From CAZOVK01 sp964583165 (GTDB lineage Bacteria; Bacillota; Clostridia; Lachnospirales; WRAX01): a stretch of 7,397 nucleotides of DNA. Each line of letters starts with the position of its first letter. Position 1 is the first letter of the stretch. A program made the translations under genes and the position numbers. The stretch is taken from assembly GCA_964583165.1 (NCBI GenBank), contig CAZOVK010000094.1:1-7397 (forward strand). The letters run 5' to 3'. Below are positions 1 through 5,807 of the stretch, in pieces. The notes beneath the pieces were generated by a model. It did not search any database. It was not told the origin of the DNA and worked only from the letters and a program-made list of their open reading frames with translations.

Positions 1-207
1 TTTGGTGAAATTTGCGGGTTGCTCGCGAAGAATGTAAGCTTTTTAAGCTTTATGGATTACTTGCGCTTTGGGTATAACTTCGGCATTTCGTCACCCGTTG
101 TTTTGAATCTTGAAATCATTCAGTTATCGTTCACTCTGACAATAAAACTGACAGTTTCGGGGCTTCTAGGCATAGGTGTATCGGTATTATTGTATAGAAG
201 GTTGTAG
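1..207 (+). CDS. DUF4321 family small membrane protein, C-terminal part (5' end outside window)
   Basis: The frame is open from the first base and ends at TAG 205-207, so about 68 C-terminal residues are present; the TTG at 19 is probably internal. The visible protein has a central segment (YNFGISSPVVLNLEIIQLSF) and a hydrophobic C-terminal helix (about residues 49-65 of the fragment) ending in the basic tail YRRL. This resembles the small clostridial DUF4321 proteins of about 80-90 residues, which have one N-terminal and one C-terminal membrane helix. The first helix would lie upstream of the window. The family has no assigned function that I know of. In clostridial genomes it commonly sits directly before maf, as here, with a one-base gap, which suggests co-transcription. 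The family call is from remembered sequence pattern and context; membrane location is inferred from hydrophobicity. Confidence 0.72.
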   Translation, partial: FGEICGLLAKNVSFLSFMDYLRFGYNFGISSPVVLNLEIIQLSFTLTIKLTVSGLLGIGVSVLLYRRL

Positions 208-208
208 A

Positions 209-790
209 ATGAGGATAATTCTGGGTTCAGAAAGCCCACGCCGCGTTGAAATAATGGGGCTACTGGGGCTAAAGTTTGATTGTGTTTCGCCGAATGTGGA
301 CGAAACGGTTGACGAGGTTTTGATGCCACATGAACTTGTCACGCATTTATCACGGCGCAAGGCTGAGGCGGTATGGCGTGATTGTGGGGTAGGGGACATA
401 CTGATAACGGCTGACACGGTTGTCGCTATGGATAACTTGATTTTCGGCAAACCCTCCAATGAGATTGACGCGCGGATAATGCTTGAAATTTTGTCGGGCG
501 GGGTTCACAGCGTCTTTACGGGCGTGACGATAACGAGCGGGGGCGAAAACCCTGTGTTCGATACGTTTTATGAAGAAACGCGCGTGACTTTCGCAAAGAT
601 GTCAGACAATGAGATTGACGAATATATTGAATCGGGCGAACCATTCGGTAAGGCCGGGGCATATGCCATACAGGGTAGGGCAGGGCGCTTTGTTACGCGC
701 ATTGAGGGCGATTACTATAATGTTGTCGGTCTGCCACTTTCGGCCGTGTACCAAAAGATTAAGTCTTTATTACACGGATATTGCGGATAA
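209..790 (+). CDS. maf: Maf family nucleoside triphosphate pyrophosphatase (dTTP/UTP type)
   Basis: The product is a 193-residue cytosolic protein, the usual length for Maf. Members hydrolyse non-canonical or excess nucleoside triphosphates to the monophosphate and pyrophosphate, and Maf has also been linked to septum inhibition. Visible signatures are the phosphate-binding SxSPRR loop at residues 7-12, K51 in the HLSRRKA helix, ADTVV with the catalytic aspartate at 69, GKP at 80-82, LSGGVHSVFTGV at 95-106, and KAGAYAIQG at 148-156. The last motif and the GDYYNVVGLPL segment match the YhdE-like dTTPase/UTPase branch better than the YceF branch. ATG 209 is chosen over an upstream ATG at 176 because it has the SD-like AGAAGG at 196-201, it places the motif loop at the normal distance, and the longer form would overlap the preceding gene. 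There is no terminator between it and that gene. Confidence 0.95.
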   Translation: MRIILGSESPRRVEIMGLLGLKFDCVSPNVDETVDEVLMPHELVTHLSRRKAEAVWRDCGVGDILITADTVVAMDNLIFGKPSNEIDARIMLEILSGGVHSVFTGVTITSGGENPVFDTFYEETRVTFAKMSDNEIDEYIESGEPFGKAGAYAIQGRAGRFVTRIEGDYYNVVGLPLSAVYQKIKSLLHGYCG

Positions 791-816
791 TACCGATTTT
801 CGCGATTTTATTTAAC

Positions 817-846
817 TTGACACAATTGGGAAATTTTGTTTAGAAT
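817..846 (+). promoter_or_regulatory. Predicted sigma-A-type promoter for the flavoprotein-asd-dapA-dapB run
   Basis: A perfect -35 hexamer TTGACA at 817-822 is followed by an 18-base spacer and TAGAAT at 841-846, one mismatch from TATAAT. The transcription start would be near 853, giving a leader of only about 23 bases before the GTG start at 876. The site lies in the 85-base gap after maf and is the only promoter-like sequence I see before the dap genes. The leader is far too short for a lysine riboswitch. Confidence 0.7.
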
Positions 847-863
847 AAACATAATTGTAGAGT

Positions 864-869
864 GGAGGG
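864..869 (+). promoter_or_regulatory. Ribosome binding site fixing the GTG start at 876
   Basis: GGAGGG lies 6 bases before GTG 876. It supports GTG as the start; the ATG at 880 is in another frame and meets TAG after one further codon. Confidence 0.8.
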
Positions 870-875
870 ATTTTT

Positions 876-1712
876 GTGTATGATGTAGCAATAGTCGGCG
901 CGGGGCCGGCGGCACTGTCGGCGGCCATTAACGTCATTGCGCGCGGCAAAAAAGCTGTCTGCTTGGGGCGCGGTATGGAAACTAGCTGGCTCTTTACGGC
1001 TGAAGACGTGAACAACCATTTGGGTTTTGAACATATTACAGGTGCGGCTCTCTTGGAGCGTTTTCTTGACCACGCCAAAAATTCGGGTGTTGAGATACGC
1101 GAAGGGCGTGTTTTGCAACTGATGCCACTGGGCGAATTCTTCGCTGTAGGCTTCGAGCAAGACATAATCGAAGCACGGCGTGTCATTATCGCCACGGGCA
1201 TTCAAAAAGGCCCTACAATCGGGGGCGAGGCGGCTTATTTGGGCAAGGGCGTTTCTTATTGCGCCACCTGTGACGGTCTTTTATATCGAGAAAAGAATGT
1301 TTTCGTCTATTCCGACATACCCGAGGGCGATGAGGACGTGGAGTTTTTGGCTAACATCTGCAAGACCGTCTACTATTACCAGAAAAAACCTTCCACGCAT
1401 ACTTTCGCTGACAATGTCATACTTATAGAAGATAGCCCCGAGGTCATTTATGGTGATGAGCGCGTTTTGGGCGTACGCACGAAGAACGGCAAATACAAGG
1501 TTGAAGGTGTTTTCATCATCAAGGGCAGTATGCCCATGGAAAACCTCGTGTTCGGTTTAGAGATTGAGGACGGAGCGATTAAAGTTGACCGCAACATGAT
1601 GACGAATATCAAGGGGCTGTATGCCTGCGGCGACTGTACGGGCAAGCCCTATCAGCTATCAAAGGCGATAGGCGAGGGGCTTATAGCAGGTCAACACGCC
1701 GCGAAGAATTAA
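876..1712 (+). CDS. Thioredoxin-reductase-like FAD flavoprotein lacking a recognisable NADPH-binding motif
   Basis: The 278-residue protein has the thioredoxin reductase architecture. The N-terminal FAD Rossmann motif is GAGPAALSAA at residues 8-17. An ATG motif stands at 106-108, the redox-active CATC at 129-132 followed by DG, and the C-terminal FAD motif CGDCTGKPYQ at 251-260 followed by an AIGEG helix. The second nucleotide-binding region is abnormal: where NADPH-dependent enzymes have GGGxSAxE, this protein reads YSDIPEGDEDVEF at 145-157, and the downstream HRRxxxR is replaced by YYQKKPS. Pyridine-nucleotide-independent relatives are known, such as the ferredoxin-dependent flavin thioredoxin reductase of Clostridium acetobutylicum, and this protein may belong with them; that is inference. 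It is slightly short compared with canonical TrxR (about 300-320). It begins the run that continues with asd 21 bases or so downstream. It could instead be an orphan disulfide reductase with another partner. Confidence 0.85.
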   Translation: MYDVAIVGAGPAALSAAINVIARGKKAVCLGRGMETSWLFTAEDVNNHLGFEHITGAALLERFLDHAKNSGVEIREGRVLQLMPLGEFFAVGFEQDIIEARRVIIATGIQKGPTIGGEAAYLGKGVSYCATCDGLLYREKNVFVYSDIPEGDEDVEFLANICKTVYYYQKKPSTHTFADNVILIEDSPEVIYGDERVLGVRTKNGKYKVEGVFIIKGSMPMENLVFGLEIEDGAIKVDRNMMTNIKGLYACGDCTGKPYQLSKAIGEGLIAGQHAAKN

Positions 1713-1726
1713 CGTAATTTCAGATT

Positions 1727-1730
1727 GGAG
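1727..1730 (+). promoter_or_regulatory. Ribosome binding site bearing on the asd start choice
   Basis: GGAG (extended GGAGAAG, 1727-1733) is the only SD-like sequence here. It is 3 bases from ATG 1734, which is close, and 9 bases from an in-frame TTG at 1740. It overlaps the in-frame TTG at 1725, so it argues against that longest start. Confidence 0.5.
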
Positions 1731-1733
1731 AAG

Positions 1734-2732
1734 ATGAGTTTGGGTTATAGAGTTGCCGTGGTGGGGGCTACGGGTTTGGTTGGACAGACAATGTTAAAGG
1801 TGTTGGAGGAACGGCAATTTCCTGTAGATGAGTTGGGGGTTTTCGCGTCAGGGCGTTCAGCAGGGGCGAAGATTGTTTTTAACGGTAAGGAACACAATAT
1901 CGAGGCTCTGGATGAACACGCGTTTGACAGGGGTTTTGATTTCGTGTTGTTCGGCGTGGATGCGCAATTCAGCGCGGTTTATGCGCCTATTGCGGCGGCT
2001 AGGGGGGCTGTCGCGATAGACAATTCTTCGCATTTTCGCATGAACGATGACGTGCCGTTGGTTGTGCCGGAGGTGAACCCGGACGCGGCATTCACGCATG
2101 AGGGCATTATCGCGAACCCGAATTGTTCGACTATTCAAGCGGTTGTCGCGTTGAAACCGCTGTATGATTTGTTCGGCATTAAGCGCGTTGTGTATTCTAC
2201 GTATCAAGCCGTGTCAGGGGCGGGTCTTAACGGTATTGAAGACTTGGCGCGCGGACTTCGCGGTGAAGAGCCACGACAGTTTGACTATAAAATAGCGGGT
2301 AACTTGATACCTCAGATTGACGCGTTCTTAGACAACGGCTACACCAAAGAAGAATGGAAAATGATTGTCGAAACCCAGAAAATCATGGGCGACAGCACAA
2401 TGATGATAACCGCAACAACCGTCCGCGTGCCTGTCACGCACGGCCACAGCGAGTCAATAAATGTAGAATTTGACCGCCCGTTCAAAATCGAGCAGATCTA
2501 TGAAGCGCTTGAGAATGCCCCGGGCATTGTTGTCATGGATAACCCGTCAGAAAAGCTCTACCCGATGCCCATGACAGCGGCTGACACCGATTTGGTATAT
2601 GTCGGGCGCGTTCGGCGTGATTTCAGCGTCAACAACGGGTTGAACCTCTGGGTTGTCGCTGACAACGTGAGAAAGGGTGCGGCGACAAACGCCGTCCAAA
2701 TTGCGGAACTGTTAATTAGTAGAAACGCATAA
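1734..2732 (+). CDS. asd: Aspartate-semialdehyde dehydrogenase
   Basis: Asd reduces L-aspartyl 4-phosphate to aspartate semialdehyde with NADPH, the branch step toward lysine/diaminopimelate and the homoserine-derived amino acids. From ATG 1734 the protein is 332 residues, normal for the Gram-positive-type enzyme. Visible motifs are the NADP-binding GATGLVGQ near the N terminus (residues 11-18), the catalytic cysteine C131 in NPNCST, SGAGLNGIEDL after it, the substrate-binding ETQKIMGD segment, and the catalytic histidine H238 in RVPVTHGHSE. The start is uncertain: TTG 1725, ATG 1734 and TTG 1740 share the frame. ATG 1734 is preferred for codon strength, although the SD spacing slightly favours TTG 1740. 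All key residues are intact. It sits between the flavoprotein gene and dapA, 24 bases before the latter, in a probable operon. Confidence 0.96.
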   Translation: MSLGYRVAVVGATGLVGQTMLKVLEERQFPVDELGVFASGRSAGAKIVFNGKEHNIEALDEHAFDRGFDFVLFGVDAQFSAVYAPIAAARGAVAIDNSSHFRMNDDVPLVVPEVNPDAAFTHEGIIANPNCSTIQAVVALKPLYDLFGIKRVVYSTYQAVSGAGLNGIEDLARGLRGEEPRQFDYKIAGNLIPQIDAFLDNGYTKEEWKMIVETQKIMGDSTMMITATTVRVPVTHGHSESINVEFDRPFKIEQIYEALENAPGIVVMDNPSEKLYPMPMTAADTDLVYVGRVRRDFSVNNGLNLWVVADNVRKGAATNAVQIAELLISRNA

Positions 2733-2756
2733 AGAAAACCGACTGAGGGGGCATTT

Positions 2757-3635
2757 ATGATATTCAAGGGTTCGGGAACGGCGATTGTTACGCCGTTTAA
2801 TGACGATATGAGCGTTAACTATGAAGCTTTTGACAAGCTTGTGGATTTTCAGGTAGAGAACAGCACAGACGCGCTTATTGTTTGCGGTACGACAGGTGAG
2901 AGCGCGACACTTTCTGACGAAGAACAATTCAACCTCATCAAACGTGCGGTCGAGCGCGTGAACAAACGTATACCGATTATCGGCGGTGCGGGTTCTAATA
3001 ACACACACCATGCCGTCGAACTGGCCATAAACGCAGAAAAGGCGGGCGCTGACGCGCTTCTGCTCGTTACGCCGTATTATAACAAGACCAGCCAAAGCGG
3101 CTTGATTGCGCACTTTACGGCGATAGCTAATGCGGTGAATCTTCCTATTATTATATATAATGTGCCGTCACGCACAGGCTGTAATATCATGCCGAAAACC
3201 GCTCTGGCGCTCGCTGACGTGCCGAATATTGTCGCGATAAAAGAAGCCTGTGGTAATCTTTCACAAGTGGCCGAACTAGCGCACCTCGTTCGCGGCAAAA
3301 TGGACATATACTCGGGTAATGACGACCAGATTCTGCCTGTTCTAAGCCTTGGTGGGGTTGGCGTTATCTCGGTTCTCTCGAATGTCGCGCCGCAAAACAC
3401 CCATGACATGGTAGCGGCCTTCCTTGACGGAGATATGGCAACGGCGACGAAGTTGCAACTGGACGCAATACCGCTTGTAACTCAATTGTTCGGTGACGTA
3501 AGCCCAATTCCCGTTAAGTCGGCGCTGAAAATGATGGGTTTTGGCGTTGGCGGTTGCCGCCTGCCACTTGTTCCGTCAGATGTGGCGACAACCGAGAAAT
3601 TGCAATACGCAATGAAAGAATATGGCTTGATTTGA
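2757..3635 (+). CDS. dapA: 4-hydroxy-tetrahydrodipicolinate synthase
   Basis: DapA condenses pyruvate with aspartate semialdehyde, the product of the preceding gene, in the first step committed to lysine and diaminopimelate. The product is a 292-residue TIM-barrel aldolase of standard length. The Schiff-base lysine is K162 in AIKEACG, the catalytic tyrosine is Y134 in IYNVPSRTG with R139 at the active-site entrance, and the GTTGES motif is at residues 44-49 with T45 and T46. TPYYNK at 105-110 supplies the tyrosine of the proton relay. The start ATG 2757 follows a strong GAGGGG at 2745-2750 with 6-base spacing. Compared with E. coli DapA, the lysine-feedback positions H53, H56 and E84 correspond here to D54, Q57 and H85, so lysine inhibition is probably weak or absent (inference). 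dapB follows 7 bases after the stop. Confidence 0.97.
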   Translation: MIFKGSGTAIVTPFNDDMSVNYEAFDKLVDFQVENSTDALIVCGTTGESATLSDEEQFNLIKRAVERVNKRIPIIGGAGSNNTHHAVELAINAEKAGADALLLVTPYYNKTSQSGLIAHFTAIANAVNLPIIIYNVPSRTGCNIMPKTALALADVPNIVAIKEACGNLSQVAELAHLVRGKMDIYSGNDDQILPVLSLGGVGVISVLSNVAPQNTHDMVAAFLDGDMATATKLQLDAIPLVTQLFGDVSPIPVKSALKMMGFGVGGCRLPLVPSDVATTEKLQYAMKEYGLI

Positions 3636-3642
3636 GGCATTT

Positions 3643-4395
3643 ATGAAGATTATCATACACGGACTGTTGGGGCGCATGGGGCGGCAAGTGTTAAAGCTTG
3701 CCGAGAATGCGTCAGATATGAGCGTTGTGGCTGGTGTTGACGCGGCTTGGGATAACTCCATTGGGTTTACATTCCCTGTTTTTACAAGTTTAGAAGAAAA
3801 TTACATGCCCGCCGACGTGATTATTGACTTTTCGACGGCCTCGGCTGTTGATGGCGTGATTGAATATGCCGTGAAGAATAAGATAGCGCTTGTCGAATGT
3901 ACAACGGCGCTTTCAACCGATACGAAACAACGCCTGCTCGACGCGTCCGCGCATATACCTGTGTTGCGTTCAGCGAATATGAGTATAGGCGTGAACATCA
4001 TCAACCGCATACTGAAAACCGTGTCAGTATACCTCTGGTCTAGCGGCTTTGATATTGAGATTATCGAGAAACACCACAATCAGAAGGCTGACGCGCCAAG
4101 TGGCACGGCTTCGTTGTTCGCGCAAACGATTCAACAAAGTAATGATGGTTTAACGCCTATTTACGAACGCCAAAACCGCTTCGGCAAGCGCGACAAGAGC
4201 GAAATCGGCATCCACTCGGTGCGCGGCGGCACAATCGCAGGTGAGCACAGTATATTGTTCTGTGGCCCTGATGAGGTAATCGAACTGAAACACGCGGCAC
4301 TTTCCAGGGAAATCTTCGCCGTGGGCGCATTAAAGGCAGCCGAATTTTTAAGCGGAAAGCCGGCGGGTTTTTATACCATGGAGGACTTGTTTTAA
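3643..4395 (+). CDS. dapB: 4-hydroxy-tetrahydrodipicolinate reductase
   Basis: DapB reduces the DapA product to tetrahydrodipicolinate with NAD(P)H. The product has 250 residues, somewhat shorter than E. coli DapB (273). The N-terminal Rossmann motif GLLGRMGR is at residues 7-14, D33 lies at the end of the second strand where an acidic residue favours NADH, and DFSTASA is at 62-68. The signature EKHHNQKADAPSGTA is at 142-156, with the catalytic H144/H145 and K148. The usual GTTG motif near residue 86 reads CTTA, keeping the threonines but losing both glycines. The start ATG 3643 uses GAGG at 3634-3637, which overlaps the dapA stop codon, so the two genes are probably translationally coupled. 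Next comes a WG-repeat gene 21 bases downstream. Confidence 0.96.
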   Translation: MKIIIHGLLGRMGRQVLKLAENASDMSVVAGVDAAWDNSIGFTFPVFTSLEENYMPADVIIDFSTASAVDGVIEYAVKNKIALVECTTALSTDTKQRLLDASAHIPVLRSANMSIGVNIINRILKTVSVYLWSSGFDIEIIEKHHNQKADAPSGTASLFAQTIQQSNDGLTPIYERQNRFGKRDKSEIGIHSVRGGTIAGEHSILFCGPDEVIELKHAALSREIFAVGALKAAEFLSGKPAGFYTMEDLF

Positions 4396-4404
4396 CAGAA
4401 AGCT

Positions 4405-4409
4405 AAGGG
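4405..4409 (+). promoter_or_regulatory. Ribosome binding site supporting the TTG start at 4417
   Basis: AAGGG (followed by TG) lies 7 bases before TTG 4417. There is no in-frame ATG before the repeats begin, so the TTG with this SD is the best start. Confidence 0.65.
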
Positions 4410-4416
4410 TGAAAAA

Positions 4417-5718
4417 TTGGGGGAAAACACAAACACGGGTGGCATACTCGAAACCAATAAGCGTCTAAAGGTCGTTGTGGAACCGACATACAGCTATTTG
4501 TCTATGTACGCAGATGACAGTGATGTATGCGCATCCCTTGATAATCAGAATTATGGGATTATTGACACGTCAGGGCGCGTTCTGGTTTCGCTTGAATATG
4601 AGAAAGACGAGGAGTACCAAACGTGGTACCATTTTAGCGAGGGCATAGCCGCCGTTAAGAAAAACGGGCATTGGGGCGGTGTTGACACTGAGGGCAATGT
4701 TGTAATTCCGTTTAAGTATGACAATCGTTTTCGTTTCAGCGAGGGCTTGGCGGCCGTTCGTATGGGCGAGTTTTGGGGCTATATTGACAAAACGGGTGCA
4801 CTTGTGTTGCCGTTTATATACACAGATGCAGACGCGTTTGAAAAAGGTTGTGCGAAAGTGCAATCAGAAAAAACCCCATATTGGATAGACAAAACAGGCG
4901 CAATACTCGAAAAACCCGTAATAGCTAGTATTGGCGAGGATTATAAAAAGTGCGTTATCATGCCTAATGGCAAGGTGATTATAGAGCCTATCTATGATTT
5001 CATTTACTTTGATAAAGAGGCACGGCTTTACTTGTTGAAGAAAGATTCTTTAGAAGGCGTGGCAGATGAAAACGGTAACATTATCATACCTGCTGAGTAT
5101 GTAAATGTATGGTTTTATGCCGGGTATGATGAGATTCTTGTTGAAAGAGAATTCAACCCCTACGAAGACGATAATTTCTATAAATATGGCTTCTGCGACA
5201 CAAATGGAAACGTCATTATACCGCTCGAGTATGATAAGCTATTCATGTTTGAAGACGGTCTTGCACCTGCATGTATCGACGAAAAGTGGGGGCTAATCGA
5301 TAGGAGTGGCGCGGTCGTATTGCCGTTTACTTACGATGACATGCTCTTTATCGAGGACGGTATAATATGGGTAGAATTGGACGGAAAATGCGGATATATC
5401 AATACAAAGGGTGAAGTGGTCATACCGATTATCTATGACGACCTACGTCACTTCGACAATGATGACTTTGCGCCCGCTATGTTGGGCGATAAATGGGGCG
5501 CGATAGACAAGAGTGGCAACACGCTGATTCCGTTTATATTTGACGATGTCTATAATATGATTGGGCCGTATGGTATTGTTTTGAAAGACAAAGAAACAAT
5601 AATAGTGAACAGCGAAGGCCGACCCGTGTATGAGCACTCGCTTGGTAGTTTCGATAAGGTCAGCGCTTCAATGCTCATTTTTGCCGTCGGTGGCAAGTGG
5701 GGCATTATTAAGGTATAA
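4417..5718 (+). CDS. WG-repeat protein, cytosolic, function unknown
   Basis: The 433-residue protein is almost entirely WG (KWG) repeats, the beta-rich units with the pattern WGxIDxxGxxVIPxxYD. Clear units begin at residues 46 (YGIID), 86 (WGGVD), 120 (WGYID), 257 (YGFCD), 291 (WGLID), 325 (CGYIN) and 360 (WGAID). Weaker units lie near 155, 180, 213 and 393, and the protein ends in a partial WGIIKV. Spacing is mostly about 34 residues. It has no signal peptide, lipobox or membrane helix, so it should stay in the cytosol; many WG proteins are instead exported or fused to other domains. It is acidic overall. It follows dapB by 21 bases in the same direction, with no promoter seen between, so it is probably in the dap operon. 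WG repeats are generally thought to mediate binding, and I cannot assign a partner. Parts look more AT-rich than the flanking genes. Confidence 0.9.
   Translation: MGENTNTGGILETNKRLKVVVEPTYSYLSMYADDSDVCASLDNQNYGIIDTSGRVLVSLEYEKDEEYQTWYHFSEGIAAVKKNGHWGGVDTEGNVVIPFKYDNRFRFSEGLAAVRMGEFWGYIDKTGALVLPFIYTDADAFEKGCAKVQSEKTPYWIDKTGAILEKPVIASIGEDYKKCVIMPNGKVIIEPIYDFIYFDKEARLYLLKKDSLEGVADENGNIIIPAEYVNVWFYAGYDEILVEREFNPYEDDNFYKYGFCDTNGNVIIPLEYDKLFMFEDGLAPACIDEKWGLIDRSGAVVLPFTYDDMLFIEDGIIWVELDGKCGYINTKGEVVIPIIYDDLRHFDNDDFAPAMLGDKWGAIDKSGNTLIPFIFDDVYNMIGPYGIVLKDKETIIVNSEGRPVYEHSLGSFDKVSASMLIFAVGGKWGIIKV
4552..5718 (+). repeat. Tandem WG-repeat coding array, about 11 units plus a partial unit
   Basis: The repeats show at the DNA level as recurring short blocks, for example the GAGGGC(A/T)T(A/G)GC(C/G)GCCGTT pair at about 4639 and 4741, and CCGTTTA in several units encoding (I/L)PF. 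The mean unit is about 102 bases (34 codons). The copies are strongly diverged, which points to an old array rather than recent tandem expansion. Confidence 0.75.
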
Positions 5719-5736
5719 TTTACAAAGATTTCACGA

Positions 5737-5758
5737 GTTTCTGTTTACAGCCAGAAAC
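5737..5758. repeat. Inverted repeat overlapping the pfkA -35 element
   Basis: GTTTCTG at 5737-5743 and CAGAAAC at 5752-5758 form a perfect 7-bp stem around an 8-base loop that contains the TTTACA -35 hexamer. No T-run follows, so it is not a convincing intrinsic terminator for the upstream gene. It may be a regulator binding site or chance. Confidence 0.45.
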
Positions 5759-5772
5759 AGAACAGTTATAAT
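5744..5772 (+). promoter_or_regulatory. Predicted sigma-A-type promoter for pfkA-pyk
   Basis: TTTACA at 5744-5749, a 17-base spacer and a perfect TATAAT at 5767-5772. The start of transcription would be near 5779, giving a leader of about 30 bases to the pfkA ATG. The spacing and hexamers are close to ideal for the housekeeping sigma factor. Confidence 0.78.
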
Positions 5773-5785
5773 GTTTATCATAAAC
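5773..5785. promoter_or_regulatory. Perfect 13-base palindrome at the predicted pfkA transcription start (candidate operator)
   Basis: GTTTAT-C-ATAAAC is a perfect inverted repeat immediately after the -10 hexamer, centred on 5779, where transcription should begin. This is a typical position for a repressor operator. It does not match the catabolite-responsive element or Rex consensus as I know them. An AT-rich palindrome of this length can also arise by chance. Confidence 0.4.
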
Positions 5786-5807
5786 CATAAAGGACGGATT
5801 GAATAAA

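Noticed and set aside
609..815. Plus-strand open frame of 68 codons overlapping the end of maf
   Set aside because: Mostly inside maf in another frame, with no motif; its tail reaches only the -35 region of the next promoter.
791..875. Possible lysine riboswitch or other leader RNA before the dap run
   Set aside because: The gap is 85 bases and the predicted leader about 23 bases, much shorter than a lysine riboswitch, and no stable hairpin series is seen.
812..1205. Two overlapping minus-strand open frames of 121 and 129 codons
   Set aside because: They lie opposite the well-supported flavoprotein gene, encode low-complexity, arginine/serine-rich sequence with no recognisable motif, and lack good ribosome sites.
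4417..5718. Secreted or surface WG-repeat protein
   Set aside because: The N terminus is polar with no hydrophobic stretch or lipobox, so export is not supported.
5773..5785. Catabolite-responsive element (CcpA site) at the pfkA promoter
   Set aside because: The palindrome lacks the central CG and flanking pattern of the cre consensus, so only a generic operator candidate is kept.
5719..5807. Intrinsic terminator after the WG-repeat gene
   Set aside because: The only stem (5737-5758) has a weak 7-bp stem and no following T-run.
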